From: Mycobacterium sp. 1164985.4
GTDB lineage: Bacteria > Actinomycetota > Actinomycetes > Mycobacteriales > Mycobacteriaceae
NCBI RefSeq assembly: GCF_001668575.1
Contig: NZ_LZMD01000065.1
Coordinates: forward strand, 62,001-126,000
DNA: 64,000 nt
Direction of reading: 5' to 3'
The notes under the pieces were generated by a model. That model was not told the DNA's origin, searched no databases, and was given only the letters and a program-made list of their open reading frames with translations. The position numbers and the translations under genes were made by a program. Below are positions 23,448-33,300 of this stretch, in pieces. Within the stretch, counting starts at the first letter, position 1; every line of letters starts with the position of its first letter.

Positions 23448-24707
23448 GTGGCCGATCTCGCCGGGCCTGAGCTGCCCCGTTCCAGTGCGGCCGTAGCAGA
23501 GCCGACCTCCCACGACCCGGACGAGCGTGGCCACTTCGGCGTCTACGGCGGAAGATTCGTCGCCGAGGCGCTGATGGCCGTGATCGAAGAAGTCACCACG
23601 GCCTATGAGAAGGCCCGTGGGGATCAGACCTTCCTCGACGAGTTGGATCGGTTGCAGCGGCACTACAGCGGACGTCCGTCCCCGTTGTACGAGGCCGAGC
23701 GGCTGTCCGAGCACGCAGGCGACGCCCGGATCTTCCTGAAGCGAGAAGACCTCAACCACACCGGATCCCACAAGATTAACAACGTGCTCGGTCAGGCTCT
23801 GTTGGCCAGGCAGATGGGCAAGAGCCGCGTGATCGCCGAGACCGGCGCGGGCCAGCACGGCGTGGCGACCGCGACGGCGTGCGCGCTGCTCGGCCTGGAG
23901 TGCATCATCTACATGGGTGCCGTGGACACCGCGCGTCAGGCGCTCAACGTGGCGCGGATGCGGCTGTTGGGTGCGACGGTGGTGTCGGTCGAGGCGGGTT
24001 CGAAGACGTTGAAGGACGCGATCAACGAGGCATTCCGCGACTGGGTCACCAACGCCGACAACACGTATTACTGCTTCGGCACGGCCGCCGGACCGCATCC
24101 GTTCCCGACGATGGTGCGCGACTTTCAGCGCGTCATCGGCCTGGAGGCGCGCGCGCAGATCCAGGCGCAAGCGGGTCGGTTGCCCGACGCGGTGACGGCG
24201 TGTGTGGGCGGCGGTTCAAATGCGATCGGAATCTTCCACGCATTCATCGACGACCCCAACGTGCGCCTCGTCGGTTACGAGGCGGCGGGCGACGGAGTCG
24301 AAACGGGCCGACACGCAGCGACTTTCACCGGTGGGTCACCCGGCGCGTTTCAAGGGTCGTTCTCGTATCTGCTGCAGGACGAGGATGGTCAGACCATCGA
24401 ATCGCACTCCATCTCAGCGGGTTTGGACTACCCGGGTGTCGGGCCGGAACACGCCTACCTCAAGGACATCGGCCGCGCGGAGTACCGGCCCATCACCGAC
24501 ACCGAGGCGATGGACGCGTTCTCGTTGCTGTGCCGCACCGAGGGCATCATCCCCGCGATAGAGTCGGCGCACGGTCTCGCGGGCGCTCTGCAGTTGGGCC
24601 GCGAACTCGGGCCCGGGTCGATCGTGCTGGTGAATCTGTCCGGGCGCGGCGACAAGGACGTGGAGACCGCGGCGAAGTGGTTCGGCTTGTTGGACGGTGC
24701 CCCGTGA
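23448..24707 (+). CDS. trpB: Tryptophan synthase beta subunit TrpB
   Basis: A 419-residue PLP enzyme. [15 protein letters not shown] carries the PLP lysine (about residue 108), [14 protein letters not shown] phosphate loop and [14 protein letters not shown] are intact. GTG start three bases after trpC; its stop overlaps the trpA GTG. Acts as an alpha2beta2 complex with TrpA. Confidence 0.97.
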   Translation: MADLAGPELPRSSAAVAEPTSHDPDERGHFGVYGGRFVAEALMAVIEEVTTAYEKARGDQTFLDELDRLQRHYSGRPSPLYEAERLSEHAGDARIFLKREDLNHTGSHKINNVLGQALLARQMGKSRVIAETGAGQHGVATATACALLGLECIIYMGAVDTARQALNVARMRLLGATVVSVEAGSKTLKDAINEAFRDWVTNADNTYYCFGTAAGPHPFPTMVRDFQRVIGLEARAQIQAQAGRLPDAVTACVGGGSNAIGIFHAFIDDPNVRLVGYEAAGDGVETGRHAATFTGGSPGAFQGSFSYLLQDEDGQTIESHSISAGLDYPGVGPEHAYLKDIGRAEYRPITDTEAMDAFSLLCRTEGIIPAIESAHGLAGALQLGRELGPGSIVLVNLSGRGDKDVETAAKWFGLLDGAP

Positions 24708-25492
24708 GTCGGCTGGCACCTCTGTTCGAGACCTGCCGAAGCGAGGCACGCAGCGCGCTGATCGGTTATCTGCCGACCGGATTTCCGGATGTGCCGACCT
24801 CGATTTCGGCGATGACGAAGCTGGTCGAAAGCGGGTGCGACCTGGTCGAGGTCGGCATCGCGTATTCCGATCCCGGAATGGACGGGCCCACGATCGCGGC
24901 GGCGACCGAGGTCGCGCTGCGCGGGGGAGTGCGCGTACGGGACTCGCTGGCCGCGGTCGAGGCGATCAGCAACGCCGGCGGCAGAGCCGTGGTGATGACG
25001 TACTGGAATGTCGTGTTGCGATGGGGCATCGATGCTTTCGCCCGCGATCTGGCGTCGGTCGGTGGGCTCGGGATGATCACGCCCGACCTGATCCCGGATG
25101 AGGCCGACGAGTGGCTGGAAGCGTCGGAGACCCACGACTTGGACCGGATCTTTCTCGTGGCGCCGTCGTCGACGCCTGAACGGCTGACGATGACGGTGAA
25201 GGCGTCGCGCGGATTCGTCTACGCCGCATCGACGATGGGCGTGACCGGTGCGCGTGACGCGGTATCGACCGCGGCGCCCGAACTGGTCCGCCGGGTGAAG
25301 GCCGTCTCGGATATTCCGGTTGGCGTCGGCCTCGGGGTCCGTTCGGGCGCGCAGGCCGCCGAGATCGGCGCCTACGCCGACGGGGTCATCGTGGGATCGG
25401 CGTTGGTGTCGGCGCTGCAGAACGGTGTCGACGCGGTCGGGGCGTTGACAGCCGAGCTCGCCGACGGCGTCAGGCGAAGGGTTACTGCGTGA
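24704..25492 (+). CDS. trpA: Tryptophan synthase alpha subunit TrpA
   Basis: A 262-residue TIM barrel cleaving indoleglycerol phosphate. The two acidic residues are in [16 protein letters not shown] (glutamate and aspartate), with [15 protein letters not shown] and the phosphate-binding GVGLGVRSG and [13 protein letters not shown] overlaps trpB; its stop overlaps the lgt GTG. Confidence 0.97.
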   Translation: MSRLAPLFETCRSEARSALIGYLPTGFPDVPTSISAMTKLVESGCDLVEVGIAYSDPGMDGPTIAAATEVALRGGVRVRDSLAAVEAISNAGGRAVVMTYWNVVLRWGIDAFARDLASVGGLGMITPDLIPDEADEWLEASETHDLDRIFLVAPSSTPERLTMTVKASRGFVYAASTMGVTGARDAVSTAAPELVRRVKAVSDIPVGVGLGVRSGAQAAEIGAYADGVIVGSALVSALQNGVDAVGALTAELADGVRRRVTA

Positions 25493-27768
25493 CGACGACT
25501 GTCTTGGCCGCCATCCCCAGCCCGGCGCAGGGCGTGTGGCATCTCGGTCCGGTCCCCGTTCGCGCTTACGCGGTGTGCATCATCATCGGCATTATCGCGG
25601 CACTGATCATCGGTGACCGTCGCTGGGAAGCACGCGGTGGTGAGCGTGGGGTCATCTACGACATCGCCTTGTGGGCGGTGCCCTTCGGATTGATTGGCGG
25701 CCGGCTGTACCACGTGGCGACGGACTGGTGGCGCTACTTCGGCGACAATGGCGCCGGGCTGGCGGGCGTTTTCCGCATCTGGGACGGTGGCCTGGGGATC
25801 TGGGGAGCAGTCGCCCTTGGCGGTGTGGGCGCGTGGATCGCGTGTCGCCGCAGGGGGATTCCGCTACCGGCGTTCGCCGATGCAATCGCGCCGGGAATCA
25901 TTCTGGCGCAGGGAATCGGCCGACTCGGTAATTACTTCAATCAGGAACTGTGGGGCGCGGATACGACGCTGCCCTGGGCGCTGAAGATCTACGAGCGCCG
26001 GGACTCGGCCGGGATGATCGACAACCTCAACGGAGTGTCGACCGGTGAAGTCGTTCACCTCGTTCACCCCACGTTCCTGTACGAACTGCTTTGGAATCTG
26101 CTGATTTTCGTGGTTCTCATCTACGTCGACCGACGCTTCAAGCTGGGCCACGGCCGCCTGTTCGCGCTGTACGTCGCGGGTTACTGTGTGGGCCGGTTCT
26201 GGATCGAGTTGTTGCGGGCCGACGATGCGACGCTGATCGAGGGCGTCCGAATCAACTCCTTCACAGCGACGTTCGTGTTCATCGGGGCGGTGGTGTACAT
26301 CATGGCCGCGCCGAAGGGGCGAGAGGACCCCGCCAGCCTCAAGGGCAAGGCGCAACCGGAGCGGACGACGGTCGAGGAGCTCACGGAGGAATTGGCCGCG
26401 GTGGCCTCGACGACTGGTGTGGTCGCGGCAGCAAAGGCCGCCGCGGCCGACGAAGAGTCGGAGACGGTGAAGGCCGAGGCGCTCACCGCGGATGTGCCGG
26501 AAGACGAGGCGATCTCAGTCGAGGACGTTTCGGCGGAGGAGCTCGGCGCGGACGTGGCGGGTGTACCGGCGGACGACCTCGAAGAGGCCGAGGAGTTCGC
26601 GGCTGAAGGCGATGATGAGCCCGCGGAAGAGCAGGAGCCCGAGGCCGAGGCGGTGGCCGAGGCCGAAGCCCTGGCTGAAGACGTGGACGAGGCCCCCGCG
26701 GAGGAAATCGCCGAGGCGGAGGAGTTCGCCGAAGCCGGCGAGGCCGCCGAACTCGGTGGTGTGGGTGCTGTCGAAGGTGAGGAGGCCAGCGACGCGCTGG
26801 CCGATGCCACCGAGGTACACGAAACCGCCGTCGAGGGTGAGGCGGCCGCCGAGGACTTGGCCGATGAGGCGGCGACACCGGCCGCTGCGGTGGCAGCTTC
26901 GAAGGCGAAGCGCCGAATGCGGTTGTGGCCGAAGCGTAAGCAGAAGGACGTCGCCAAGGCTGAGCCCAGCGGCGTTTCGGCCGAAGCGGAGGCACCCGAA
27001 GCCGAGGCCGTCGCAGAGGCCGAGGAACTGGCCGACGAGGTGGCGAAGGCGCCGTCTGACGACATCGTCGAGGCGGAACAGTTCGCTGAGGAGGGCGAGG
27101 CTGCCGATCTTGGCGGCGTCGGCGCCGTTGAAGGCGAAGAGGGGGGCGACGAGCTTGCCGATGCGTCCGAGGCGCATGAGGCCGCCGTTGAGGGCGAGGC
27201 CGCGGCCGAGGAGTTGGCCGATGAGGCCGAAGCCGAAGCCGAGCAGCCATCGGACGAGGCCGAGACTGAGGCGGAGTCGTCAACCCAGGAGACGTCGGAA
27301 GACGCGGAAGCGGGCGAACCGGCCGAGGTCGGCGGCGTCGGTGCTGTCGAAGGTGAAGAGGCCAGTGACGCCCTTGCCGATGCGTCCGAGGCGCACGAGT
27401 CTGCGGTCGAGGGTGAGACTGCAGCCGAGGAGTTGGCCGACGAGGCCGAAGCGGACACCGTTGCAGAGACCGCCGACACAGGTGAAGCGCACGAGCCAGA
27501 GACCGCGGAAGCCGAGGAAGAGGCCATCGCCGAAGAACTGGCGGAGGCCGCCGAGCAGCTATCAGCCAACCCCGAGGCCGAGGCCGAGGAGTCGACCGAC
27601 GAGGCATCGGAAGCCACCGAGCCTGAGCCCGATGAGCCGGAAGCCGAGATAACCCCCGACGACGAGGCCACCCCCGAGCGCGAAGCCGCAGCCGAAAAGA
27701 CAAGCCAACCCGACGACTCCGGACGCGGCCGGGTGCGCAATTGGTTGCGCCGCCGCCGGAACCGCTAG
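25489..27768 (+). CDS. lgt: Prolipoprotein diacylglyceryl transferase Lgt with a long acidic repeat tail
   Basis: A 759-residue protein. Residues 1-280 are a complete Lgt, the membrane enzyme that adds diacylglycerol to the lipobox cysteine: HLGPVPVRAYA, GGRLYHVATDW, the GRLGNYFNQELWG signature near 143-155 and a C-terminal ELLRAD helix. Residues about 290-750 are an extra tail made mainly of Glu and Ala. It holds three 43-residue repeats beginning at residues 419, 538 and 611 (core GGVGAVEGEE...ADEA), a basic patch RRMRLWPKRKQKD near 480-492 and a basic end RNWLRRRRNR. M. tuberculosis Lgt also has a tail but is only about 468 residues. The tail is predicted disordered and cytoplasmic. Confidence 0.95.
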   Translation: MTTTVLAAIPSPAQGVWHLGPVPVRAYAVCIIIGIIAALIIGDRRWEARGGERGVIYDIALWAVPFGLIGGRLYHVATDWWRYFGDNGAGLAGVFRIWDGGLGIWGAVALGGVGAWIACRRRGIPLPAFADAIAPGIILAQGIGRLGNYFNQELWGADTTLPWALKIYERRDSAGMIDNLNGVSTGEVVHLVHPTFLYELLWNLLIFVVLIYVDRRFKLGHGRLFALYVAGYCVGRFWIELLRADDATLIEGVRINSFTATFVFIGAVVYIMAAPKGREDPASLKGKAQPERTTVEELTEELAAVASTTGVVAAAKAAAADEESETVKAEALTADVPEDEAISVEDVSAEELGADVAGVPADDLEEAEEFAAEGDDEPAEEQEPEAEAVAEAEALAEDVDEAPAEEIAEAEEFAEAGEAAELGGVGAVEGEEASDALADATEVHETAVEGEAAAEDLADEAATPAAAVAASKAKRRMRLWPKRKQKDVAKAEPSGVSAEAEAPEAEAVAEAEELADEVAKAPSDDIVEAEQFAEEGEAADLGGVGAVEGEEGGDELADASEAHEAAVEGEAAAEELADEAEAEAEQPSDEAETEAESSTQETSEDAEAGEPAEVGGVGAVEGEEASDALADASEAHESAVEGETAAEELADEAEADTVAETADTGEAHEPETAEAEEEAIAEELAEAAEQLSANPEAEAEESTDEASEATEPEPDEPEAEITPDDEATPEREAAAEKTSQPDDSGRGRVRNWLRRRRNR
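26743..27448 (+). repeat. Three diverged copies of a 43-residue coding repeat in the Lgt tail
   Basis: The encoded copies span residues 419-461, 538-580 and 611-653 of Lgt. Each keeps LGGVGAVEGEE or VGGVGAVEGEE, then LADA-T/S-E-x-HE, AVEGE and AEELADEA. Copies are separated by 76 and 30 residues of freer Glu/Ala sequence. They are protein-level repeats, not exact DNA repeats. Confidence 0.8.
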
Positions 27769-27787
27769 ACCTTTCTCGCAGTTGTCC

Positions 27788-27806
27788 GCAGCCGACTTTC
27801 GGCTGC
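27788..27806 (+). terminator. Hairpin after lgt
   Basis: GCAGCCGA and TCGGCTGC form a perfect 8-base-pair stem with a CTT loop, 19 bases after the lgt stop. No U-tract follows, which is common for mycobacterial terminators, so termination is possible but unproven. Confidence 0.45.
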
Positions 27807-27835
27807 ACCTACAGTGTCAGTGGCTCCGCGTAGTG

Positions 27836-27851
27836 TCGAACTCATGTTCGA
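27836..27851. promoter_or_regulatory. LexA SOS box overlapping the start of the 13E12-type gene
   Basis: TCGAAC-TCAT-GTTCGA is a perfect match to the mycobacterial SOS box TCGAAC-N4-GTTCGA. The ATG at 27844 uses the last two spacer bases and the first base of the right arm. Bound LexA would block transcription start or early elongation. Confidence 0.85.
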
Positions 27852-29271
27852 AGACGCCTCGAGTAGCGACCTGCTCACCCTGATGGGTGAAGAGGCTCGC
27901 GAGGAATCTGCGGCCATCGGCCGCCGGCTCGCTCTGGTCGCCGAACTCTACGCGCGGCGCGTATTAGAACATCGGGAAGCGCAGATGTTCTTCACCGACG
28001 TCGCGGTCGTCGTGGCAGCAGAGATATCGCCGGCCCAGAACATCAGTGACGCACGGGCACTCGGTCAGGTTCGTGCGGCAAATGCGTTGCACGAACGGCT
28101 TCCTCGCGTAGCCGAGATCTTCCGGCGCGGGTGGATCGACTACCGTGTGGTGTCCACCATCCTGTCGCGCACCGAGAACGTCGAGCCCGACATCATGCCC
28201 GCACTCGACGAGGCCCTGGCCGCGAGGGCCGAGAAGTGGATGAAACTCTCTGCTCCCAAACTCATTGACCGTGTCGACATGTTCGTGGGCCGTTTCGACC
28301 CCGAGGCGGTGCGGGTGCCTCGCAAAGCAGAAGACAACCGCCATGTCCACGTCGAGCCAGGGTGTCCGGGAATGGCCTGGCTCGCAGGCAATCTGCGCGC
28401 CACCGACGGTGCGGCACTGGACAATCGGCTCGATGCAATCGCCGCCACTGTGTGCGAGAACGACCCGAGAACGAAGGACCAGCGCCGCGCCGACGCGTGC
28501 GGACCGCTCTCTCGCCTGGAAGCGACGATGCCCTGCGAATGTGGGCGAGATGACTGCCCGGCGGCCAGAGAACGCACGGCCATCACTACGGCGGTCATCC
28601 ATGTGCTGGCCGAGCAGGCAACGCTCGACGGCACAAGCAACAAGCCCGGCTACCTGAAGGGCTTCGGGGTGTTACCCGCCGAGTCGGTACGCGAGGCGGC
28701 CAAGACCGCGCGGTTGAAGCCACTGAATACCCCGGATAGCAAGGCCGACAACGGATATAGGCCTGACACCGCACTGCGCGAATTCCTGCAGTGGAGGGAC
28801 CTGACCTGTCGATGGCCAGGTTGTGACAAACCGGTGCAACGTTGTGATGTCGACCATACTGTTCCCTGGCCGCAGGGACCCACGCATCCCTCGAATACCA
28901 AGCACTACTGTCGAACTCACCACCTGCTCAAGACATTCTTCTGTGGTCCGAGCGGCTGGACCGATCGACAGCTCGCCGACGGCACGATCGAGTTGATCGC
29001 ACCCACGGGTCACGTATGGCGTACCGAACCCCATGGCGCAAGCATGTTTCCAGCGCTCGGACAACCGATGGGCGAGTGCGAGGTCCCATCGGATATCGCC
29101 GACGGCGCCGCGGGTCGAACGCTGATGATGCCCCGTCGCAAACAGACCCGCGAGGACGACCGTCGCGACCGGATCAAGGCCGAACGTCGCCAGCGCGCCG
29201 AACTGATCGCCGAGGAAGATCGACAACGGCAAGCCTGGTTGGCCGCCAACTACCAACCCCCACCGTTCTGA
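27844..29271 (+). CDS. HNH endonuclease/DUF222 protein, 13E12 repeat family
   Basis: A 475-residue protein. The N-terminal two thirds are the DUF222 helical domain of mycobacterial 13E12 REP proteins (ARALGQVRAANALHERLPRVAEIFRRG). The HNH domain near residues 310-360 has CRWPGCDKP, CDVDHTVPWPQGPTHPSNTKHYCRTHHLLKT, with zinc cysteines and the DH catalytic pair complete. The C-terminus is charged (RRKQTREDDRRDRIKAERRQ). ATG 27844 is chosen as these proteins usually begin MFE; GTG 27814 in frame is possible. The start lies in a perfect SOS box, so it should be DNA-damage inducible. Such genes are often multicopy; cellular role unknown. Confidence 0.88.
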   Translation: MFEDASSSDLLTLMGEEAREESAAIGRRLALVAELYARRVLEHREAQMFFTDVAVVVAAEISPAQNISDARALGQVRAANALHERLPRVAEIFRRGWIDYRVVSTILSRTENVEPDIMPALDEALAARAEKWMKLSAPKLIDRVDMFVGRFDPEAVRVPRKAEDNRHVHVEPGCPGMAWLAGNLRATDGAALDNRLDAIAATVCENDPRTKDQRRADACGPLSRLEATMPCECGRDDCPAARERTAITTAVIHVLAEQATLDGTSNKPGYLKGFGVLPAESVREAAKTARLKPLNTPDSKADNGYRPDTALREFLQWRDLTCRWPGCDKPVQRCDVDHTVPWPQGPTHPSNTKHYCRTHHLLKTFFCGPSGWTDRQLADGTIELIAPTGHVWRTEPHGASMFPALGQPMGECEVPSDIADGAAGRTLMMPRRKQTREDDRRDRIKAERRQRAELIAEEDRQRQAWLAANYQPPPF

Positions 29272-29465
29272 CACGCCCGGCCGTCGTGAGCCGCGAACAC
29301 ATTTCACGGCTGCCCAGCGAATCCCCCTGAGCGACATACTGTTGAGCGAGGTGCCGGTATCCGGCAGTTCTCGTGAGCACCGCAAGCGCCGGGGTTACCC
29401 CGTGCGTCTGTATGGCCACAGAATTCTTACTGACCCGCACCACGCTGTCTGGCATGCTGGGGGCC

Positions 29466-29906
29466 ATGACGGAGCCGCAGTTCGGTGGCAGTGAGCATGG
29501 CAGCACACCTCCGCCGCCCCCACAGGATTCGACCTACCAGCAGCAATATCCGCCGCCGCCCGGCGAGTACGGCCCGCCGACCGGCGAATACGGCCCGCCC
29601 CCTGGCGGCTACCCGCCCGTATACAGCGATCCGTTGGCTCCCTACGGCCGTCATCCCATCACCGGCGAGCCGTATTCTGACAAGTCGAAACTGGTCGCGG
29701 GCCTGCTGCAGCTGCTCGGACTCTTCGGCCTGGTCGGCATCGGCCGCATCTACCTCGGTTACACCGGGCTCGGCATCGCCCAGCTGTTGGTCGGCCTGAT
29801 CACGTGCGGTATCGGCGCGATCATCTGGGGCATCATCGATGCCATCCTGCTGCTCACCGACAAGGTCCGCGATCCTCAGGGACGCCCGCTGCGCGATGGC
29901 ACCTAG
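29466..29906 (+). CDS. TM2 domain-containing membrane protein
   Basis: A 146-residue protein. The N-terminal 60 residues are rich in Pro, Gly and Tyr with repeats of the PPxGEYGPP type. The C-terminal TM2 domain has KSKLVAGLLQLLGLFGLVGIGRIYLGYTGLG and a second helix IAQLLVGLITCGIGAIIWGIIDAILLL, with the conserved GxGRxYLG turn and ID near the end. The ATG at 29466 starts the MTEPQFGG segment; a longer frame from 29373 lacks support. Corresponds to Rv1615 by position. It overlaps the next gene by 11 bases. Confidence 0.85.
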   Translation: MTEPQFGGSEHGSTPPPPPQDSTYQQQYPPPPGEYGPPTGEYGPPPGGYPPVYSDPLAPYGRHPITGEPYSDKSKLVAGLLQLLGLFGLVGIGRIYLGYTGLGIAQLLVGLITCGIGAIIWGIIDAILLLTDKVRDPQGRPLRDGT

Positions 29907-30306
29907 CGTCGGCACACGCCGCAAACAGCTGTACGGCGCGCTCGGTACCGGCGCCGTACTCGCTGGCGCACTGACTTATATCGGCATCGCTGACCCACAC
30001 CGCCAGAACTCCGTCTTCCCGGCATGCCCGTTCAAGGCGATCACCGGCTGGAACTGCCCCGCCTGCGGCGGCCTACGAATGACACACGACCTTCTACACG
30101 GCGACCTCGCCGCAGCGGTCGTCGACAACGTCTACCTGCTCGTGGGGCTTCCACTCCTACTGGCCTGGCTTCTGGTCAGGTGGCGTCAAAGCAAACCACT
30201 CATGGACACACAAATGACCATCGTGATTATCGTCTCGGCCCTGACCTGGACAGTGGTGCGCAACCTCGCCGGATTCCCGCTGGTCCCGACCGTTCTCGAC
30301 GGGTGA
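29896..30306 (+). CDS. DUF2752 family membrane protein
   Basis: A 136-residue protein equivalent by position to Rv1616. The DUF2752 signature is complete: CPFKAITGWNCPACGGLRMTHDLLHGD around residues 43-69, followed by two helices (about 74-92 and 103-121). The N-terminal helix is at 12-29. ATG 29896 overlaps the TM2 gene by 11 bases, a pair that is common in actinobacteria. Function unknown; the paired cysteines suggest metal or redox binding, unproven. Confidence 0.85.
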   Translation: MAPSVGTRRKQLYGALGTGAVLAGALTYIGIADPHRQNSVFPACPFKAITGWNCPACGGLRMTHDLLHGDLAAAVVDNVYLLVGLPLLLAWLLVRWRQSKPLMDTQMTIVIIVSALTWTVVRNLAGFPLVPTVLDG

Positions 30307-30323
30307 GGCCGTAACTGCACTGA

Positions 30324-30329
30324 TACAAT
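30324..30329 (+). promoter_or_regulatory. -10 element of the gltBD promoter
   Basis: TACAAT follows the DUF2752 stop by 18 bases. Transcription would begin near 30336, about 54 bases before the chosen gltB ATG. No good -35 is seen. Confidence 0.45.
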
Positions 30330-30389
30330 CGGCTGCGGGCCGGTGCAGTCCCGGACATGAACTCTTCCGGACTGCGAAGGTGCCTCTCG

Positions 30390-33300
30390 ATGCTCTTCTC
30401 GGCATTCCCCGAACCTCAGGGTCTCTATGACCCGACCAATGAAGCGGACTCCTGCGGTGTCGCCATGGTCGCCGACATCCAGGGCCGACGCTCCCACTCA
30501 ATCGTCGCCGACGGGCTGACGGCCCTCGAGCACCTCGACCATCGCGGGGCCGCAGGAGCCGAGACCAACAGCGGTGACGGCGCGGGCATCCTCATTCAGT
30601 TGCCCGTCGAACTGCTCCGCGACGTCGTCGACTTCGACCTCCCGGCCCCCACCCTCGACGGAAGCAACACCTTCGCCGCCGGCATCTGCTTCATGCCCCA
30701 AGAAGCCGCGGCCCGCGACGCCGCCCGCGAAACCGTCGAGGCCATCGCCGACGACGAGGGGCTCAAGGTCCTCGGCTGGCGCGTCCTTCCGATCGACCCT
30801 CTTGGCGCCGACCTCGGCGCGACGGCGTTGGACTGCATGCCGCACATGGAGCAGCTGTTCGTCACCTCGACCAGCGAGGTCGGCGGCATCAACCTCGACC
30901 GTCGCGTCTATCCGTTGCGCAAACGCGCCGAGCGTGAAGGCGTCTACTTCCCGTCACTGTCCAGCCGCACCATGGCTTACAAGGGCATGCTGACCACAAA
31001 GCAGCTGCCCCAATACTTTCCAGATCTGCGCGACGAACGGTGCCGCAGCGCGATCGCGATCGTGCACAGCCGCTTCTCGACGAACACCTTCCCGTCGTGG
31101 CCCCTGGCGCACCCGTTTCGCTTCGTCGCCCACAACGGTGAGATCAACACCGTCCGCGGCAACCGCAACCGCATGCGCGCCCGCGAGGCGATGCTCGCCA
31201 GCGCCAACATCCCCGGCGATCTCTCCCGCGTCTTCCCGATCTGTACGCCGGACGCCTCCGACTCCGCCTCGTTCGACGAGGTGCTCGAACTTCTGCACCT
31301 CGGGGGCCGCAGCTTGCCCCACGCCGTCCTGATGATGATTCCGGAGGCCTGGGAGAACGCCACCACCATGGACGACGCCGAACGCGCCTTCTGGCAGTTC
31401 CACGCGTCGCTGATGGAGCCCTGGGACGGTCCCGCCTGCGTCACCTTCACCGACGGCACACTCGTCGGCGCGGTGCTGGACCGCAACGGATTACGCCCTG
31501 GCCGATGGTGGCGCACCATCGACGACCGCATCATCCTCGCGAGCGAGAGCGGCGTCCTCGATGTGCCCTCTGCTCAGATCGTGGCCAAGGGCCGCCTGCA
31601 GCCGGGCAAGATGTTCCTCGTCGACACCGCCGCCGGCCGCATCGTCTCGGACGACGAGATCAAGGCGAACCTCTCGGCACAGGAGTCCTACGGCGAATGG
31701 CTGCACGCCGGCCTGCTCGACATCGCCACCCTGCCCGACCGCACCCGCGTCCAGCCCAACCACGACAACGTCGTCAAGCGCCAGGTCGCCTTCGGTTACA
31801 CCGAAGAAGACCTGCGCGTGCTGCTGACACCGATGGCCGCCTCCGGGGCGGAACCGCTCGGCTCCATGGGCACCGACACTCCCGCCGCGGTGCTCTCGCA
31901 GCGCTCGCGACTGCTCTACGACTACTTCGTGGAGCTCTTCGCCCAGGTGACCAACCCGCCACTGGACGCCATCCGCGAGGAGATCGTCACCTCGATGGCC
32001 CGCATCATGGGACCCGAGCAGAACCTGCTCGAACCGTCCGCAGCGTCATGTCGCCAAATCGTGCTCCGCTGGCCGGTTCTCGATAACGACGAACTCAACA
32101 AAATCGTCCACATCAATGACGACGGCGAACACCCCGGCCTGCGCACCACCGTGCTCAAGGCCCTCTACGACGTCGAACGCGGTGGCGAAGGCCTCGCCGA
32201 GGCCCTCGAAGACCTCCGCGCCAAAGCCTGCGAGGCGATCGCCAAAGGCGCTCGCACCCTTGTCATCTCCGATCGCGACTCCGACCACAGGCGCGCCCCA
32301 ATCCCATCGCTGCTGGCCGTCTCGGCCGTGCACCACCACCTCGTGCGCACCAAAGAACGCACCACGGTTGCGCTCGTTGTCGAGAGCGGCGACGCCCGCG
32401 AGGTGCACCACATCGCGATGCTCATCGGCTTCGGCGCCGCCGCGGTCAACCCGTACCTCGCATTCGAGTCGATCGAAGACCTTGTCCGGGAAGGTGAGCT
32501 GACCGGCATCGAACCCGCCGCCGCCGTGCGCAACTACTGCAAGGCTCTCGGCAAGGGCGTGATGAAGGTGATGAGCAAGATGGGCATCTCCACCGTCGCC
32601 TCCTACACCGCCGCGCAGGTCTTCGAGGCCGTCGGCATCGACAAGGCCGTCATCGACGAGTACTTCACCGGCACGCCGAGCCAACTCGGCGGCGTCGGCC
32701 TCGACGTCATCGCCGAGGAGGTCAAACAACGCCACCGCCGGGCCTACCCCGAGAACCCGACCGAGCGCGTCCACCGGCGTCTCGAGGTCGGCGGCGAATA
32801 CGCATTCCGCCGGGAAGGCGAACTGCACCTGTTCACCCCCGAAGTGGTGTTCCTGCTGCAGCATTCGACCCGCACCGCCCGCCAAGACGTCTTCCAGCGC
32901 TACACCGACGAGGTGGACCGCCTCTCTCGCGAAGGCGGAACCCTGCGAGGCATGTTCGACTTCAAAAAGGTCAGGCCGCCGGTGCCCCTCGATGAAGTCG
33001 AGCCCGTCGAAGAGATCGTCAAGCGCTTCAACACGGGCGCGATGAGCTACGGCTCGATCTCGGCCGAGGCGCACGAGACGATGGCGATCGCGATGAACAA
33101 CCTCGGCGGCCGCTCGAACTCGGGGGAGGGCGGCGAGGACACCGACCGGCTCTACGACCCCAAGCGGCGCAGCGCTGTCAAACAGGTCGCCTCCGGCCGC
33201 TTCGGCGTCACCAGCGACTACCTGGTGAACGCCACGGACATCCAGATCAAGATGGCACAGGGCGCGAAACCCGGTGAGGGCGGCCAACTTCCGGGCTTCA

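Noticed and set aside
26181..27740. Long Ser/Ala-rich minus-strand frame (and others) opposite lgt
   Set aside because: It is the complement of the Glu/Ala codon-rich tail; no start context, no family motifs.
29272..29465. Extra gene or hairpin in the gap before the TM2 gene
   Set aside because: Only short weak stems and no frame with family features; nothing clear is seen here.
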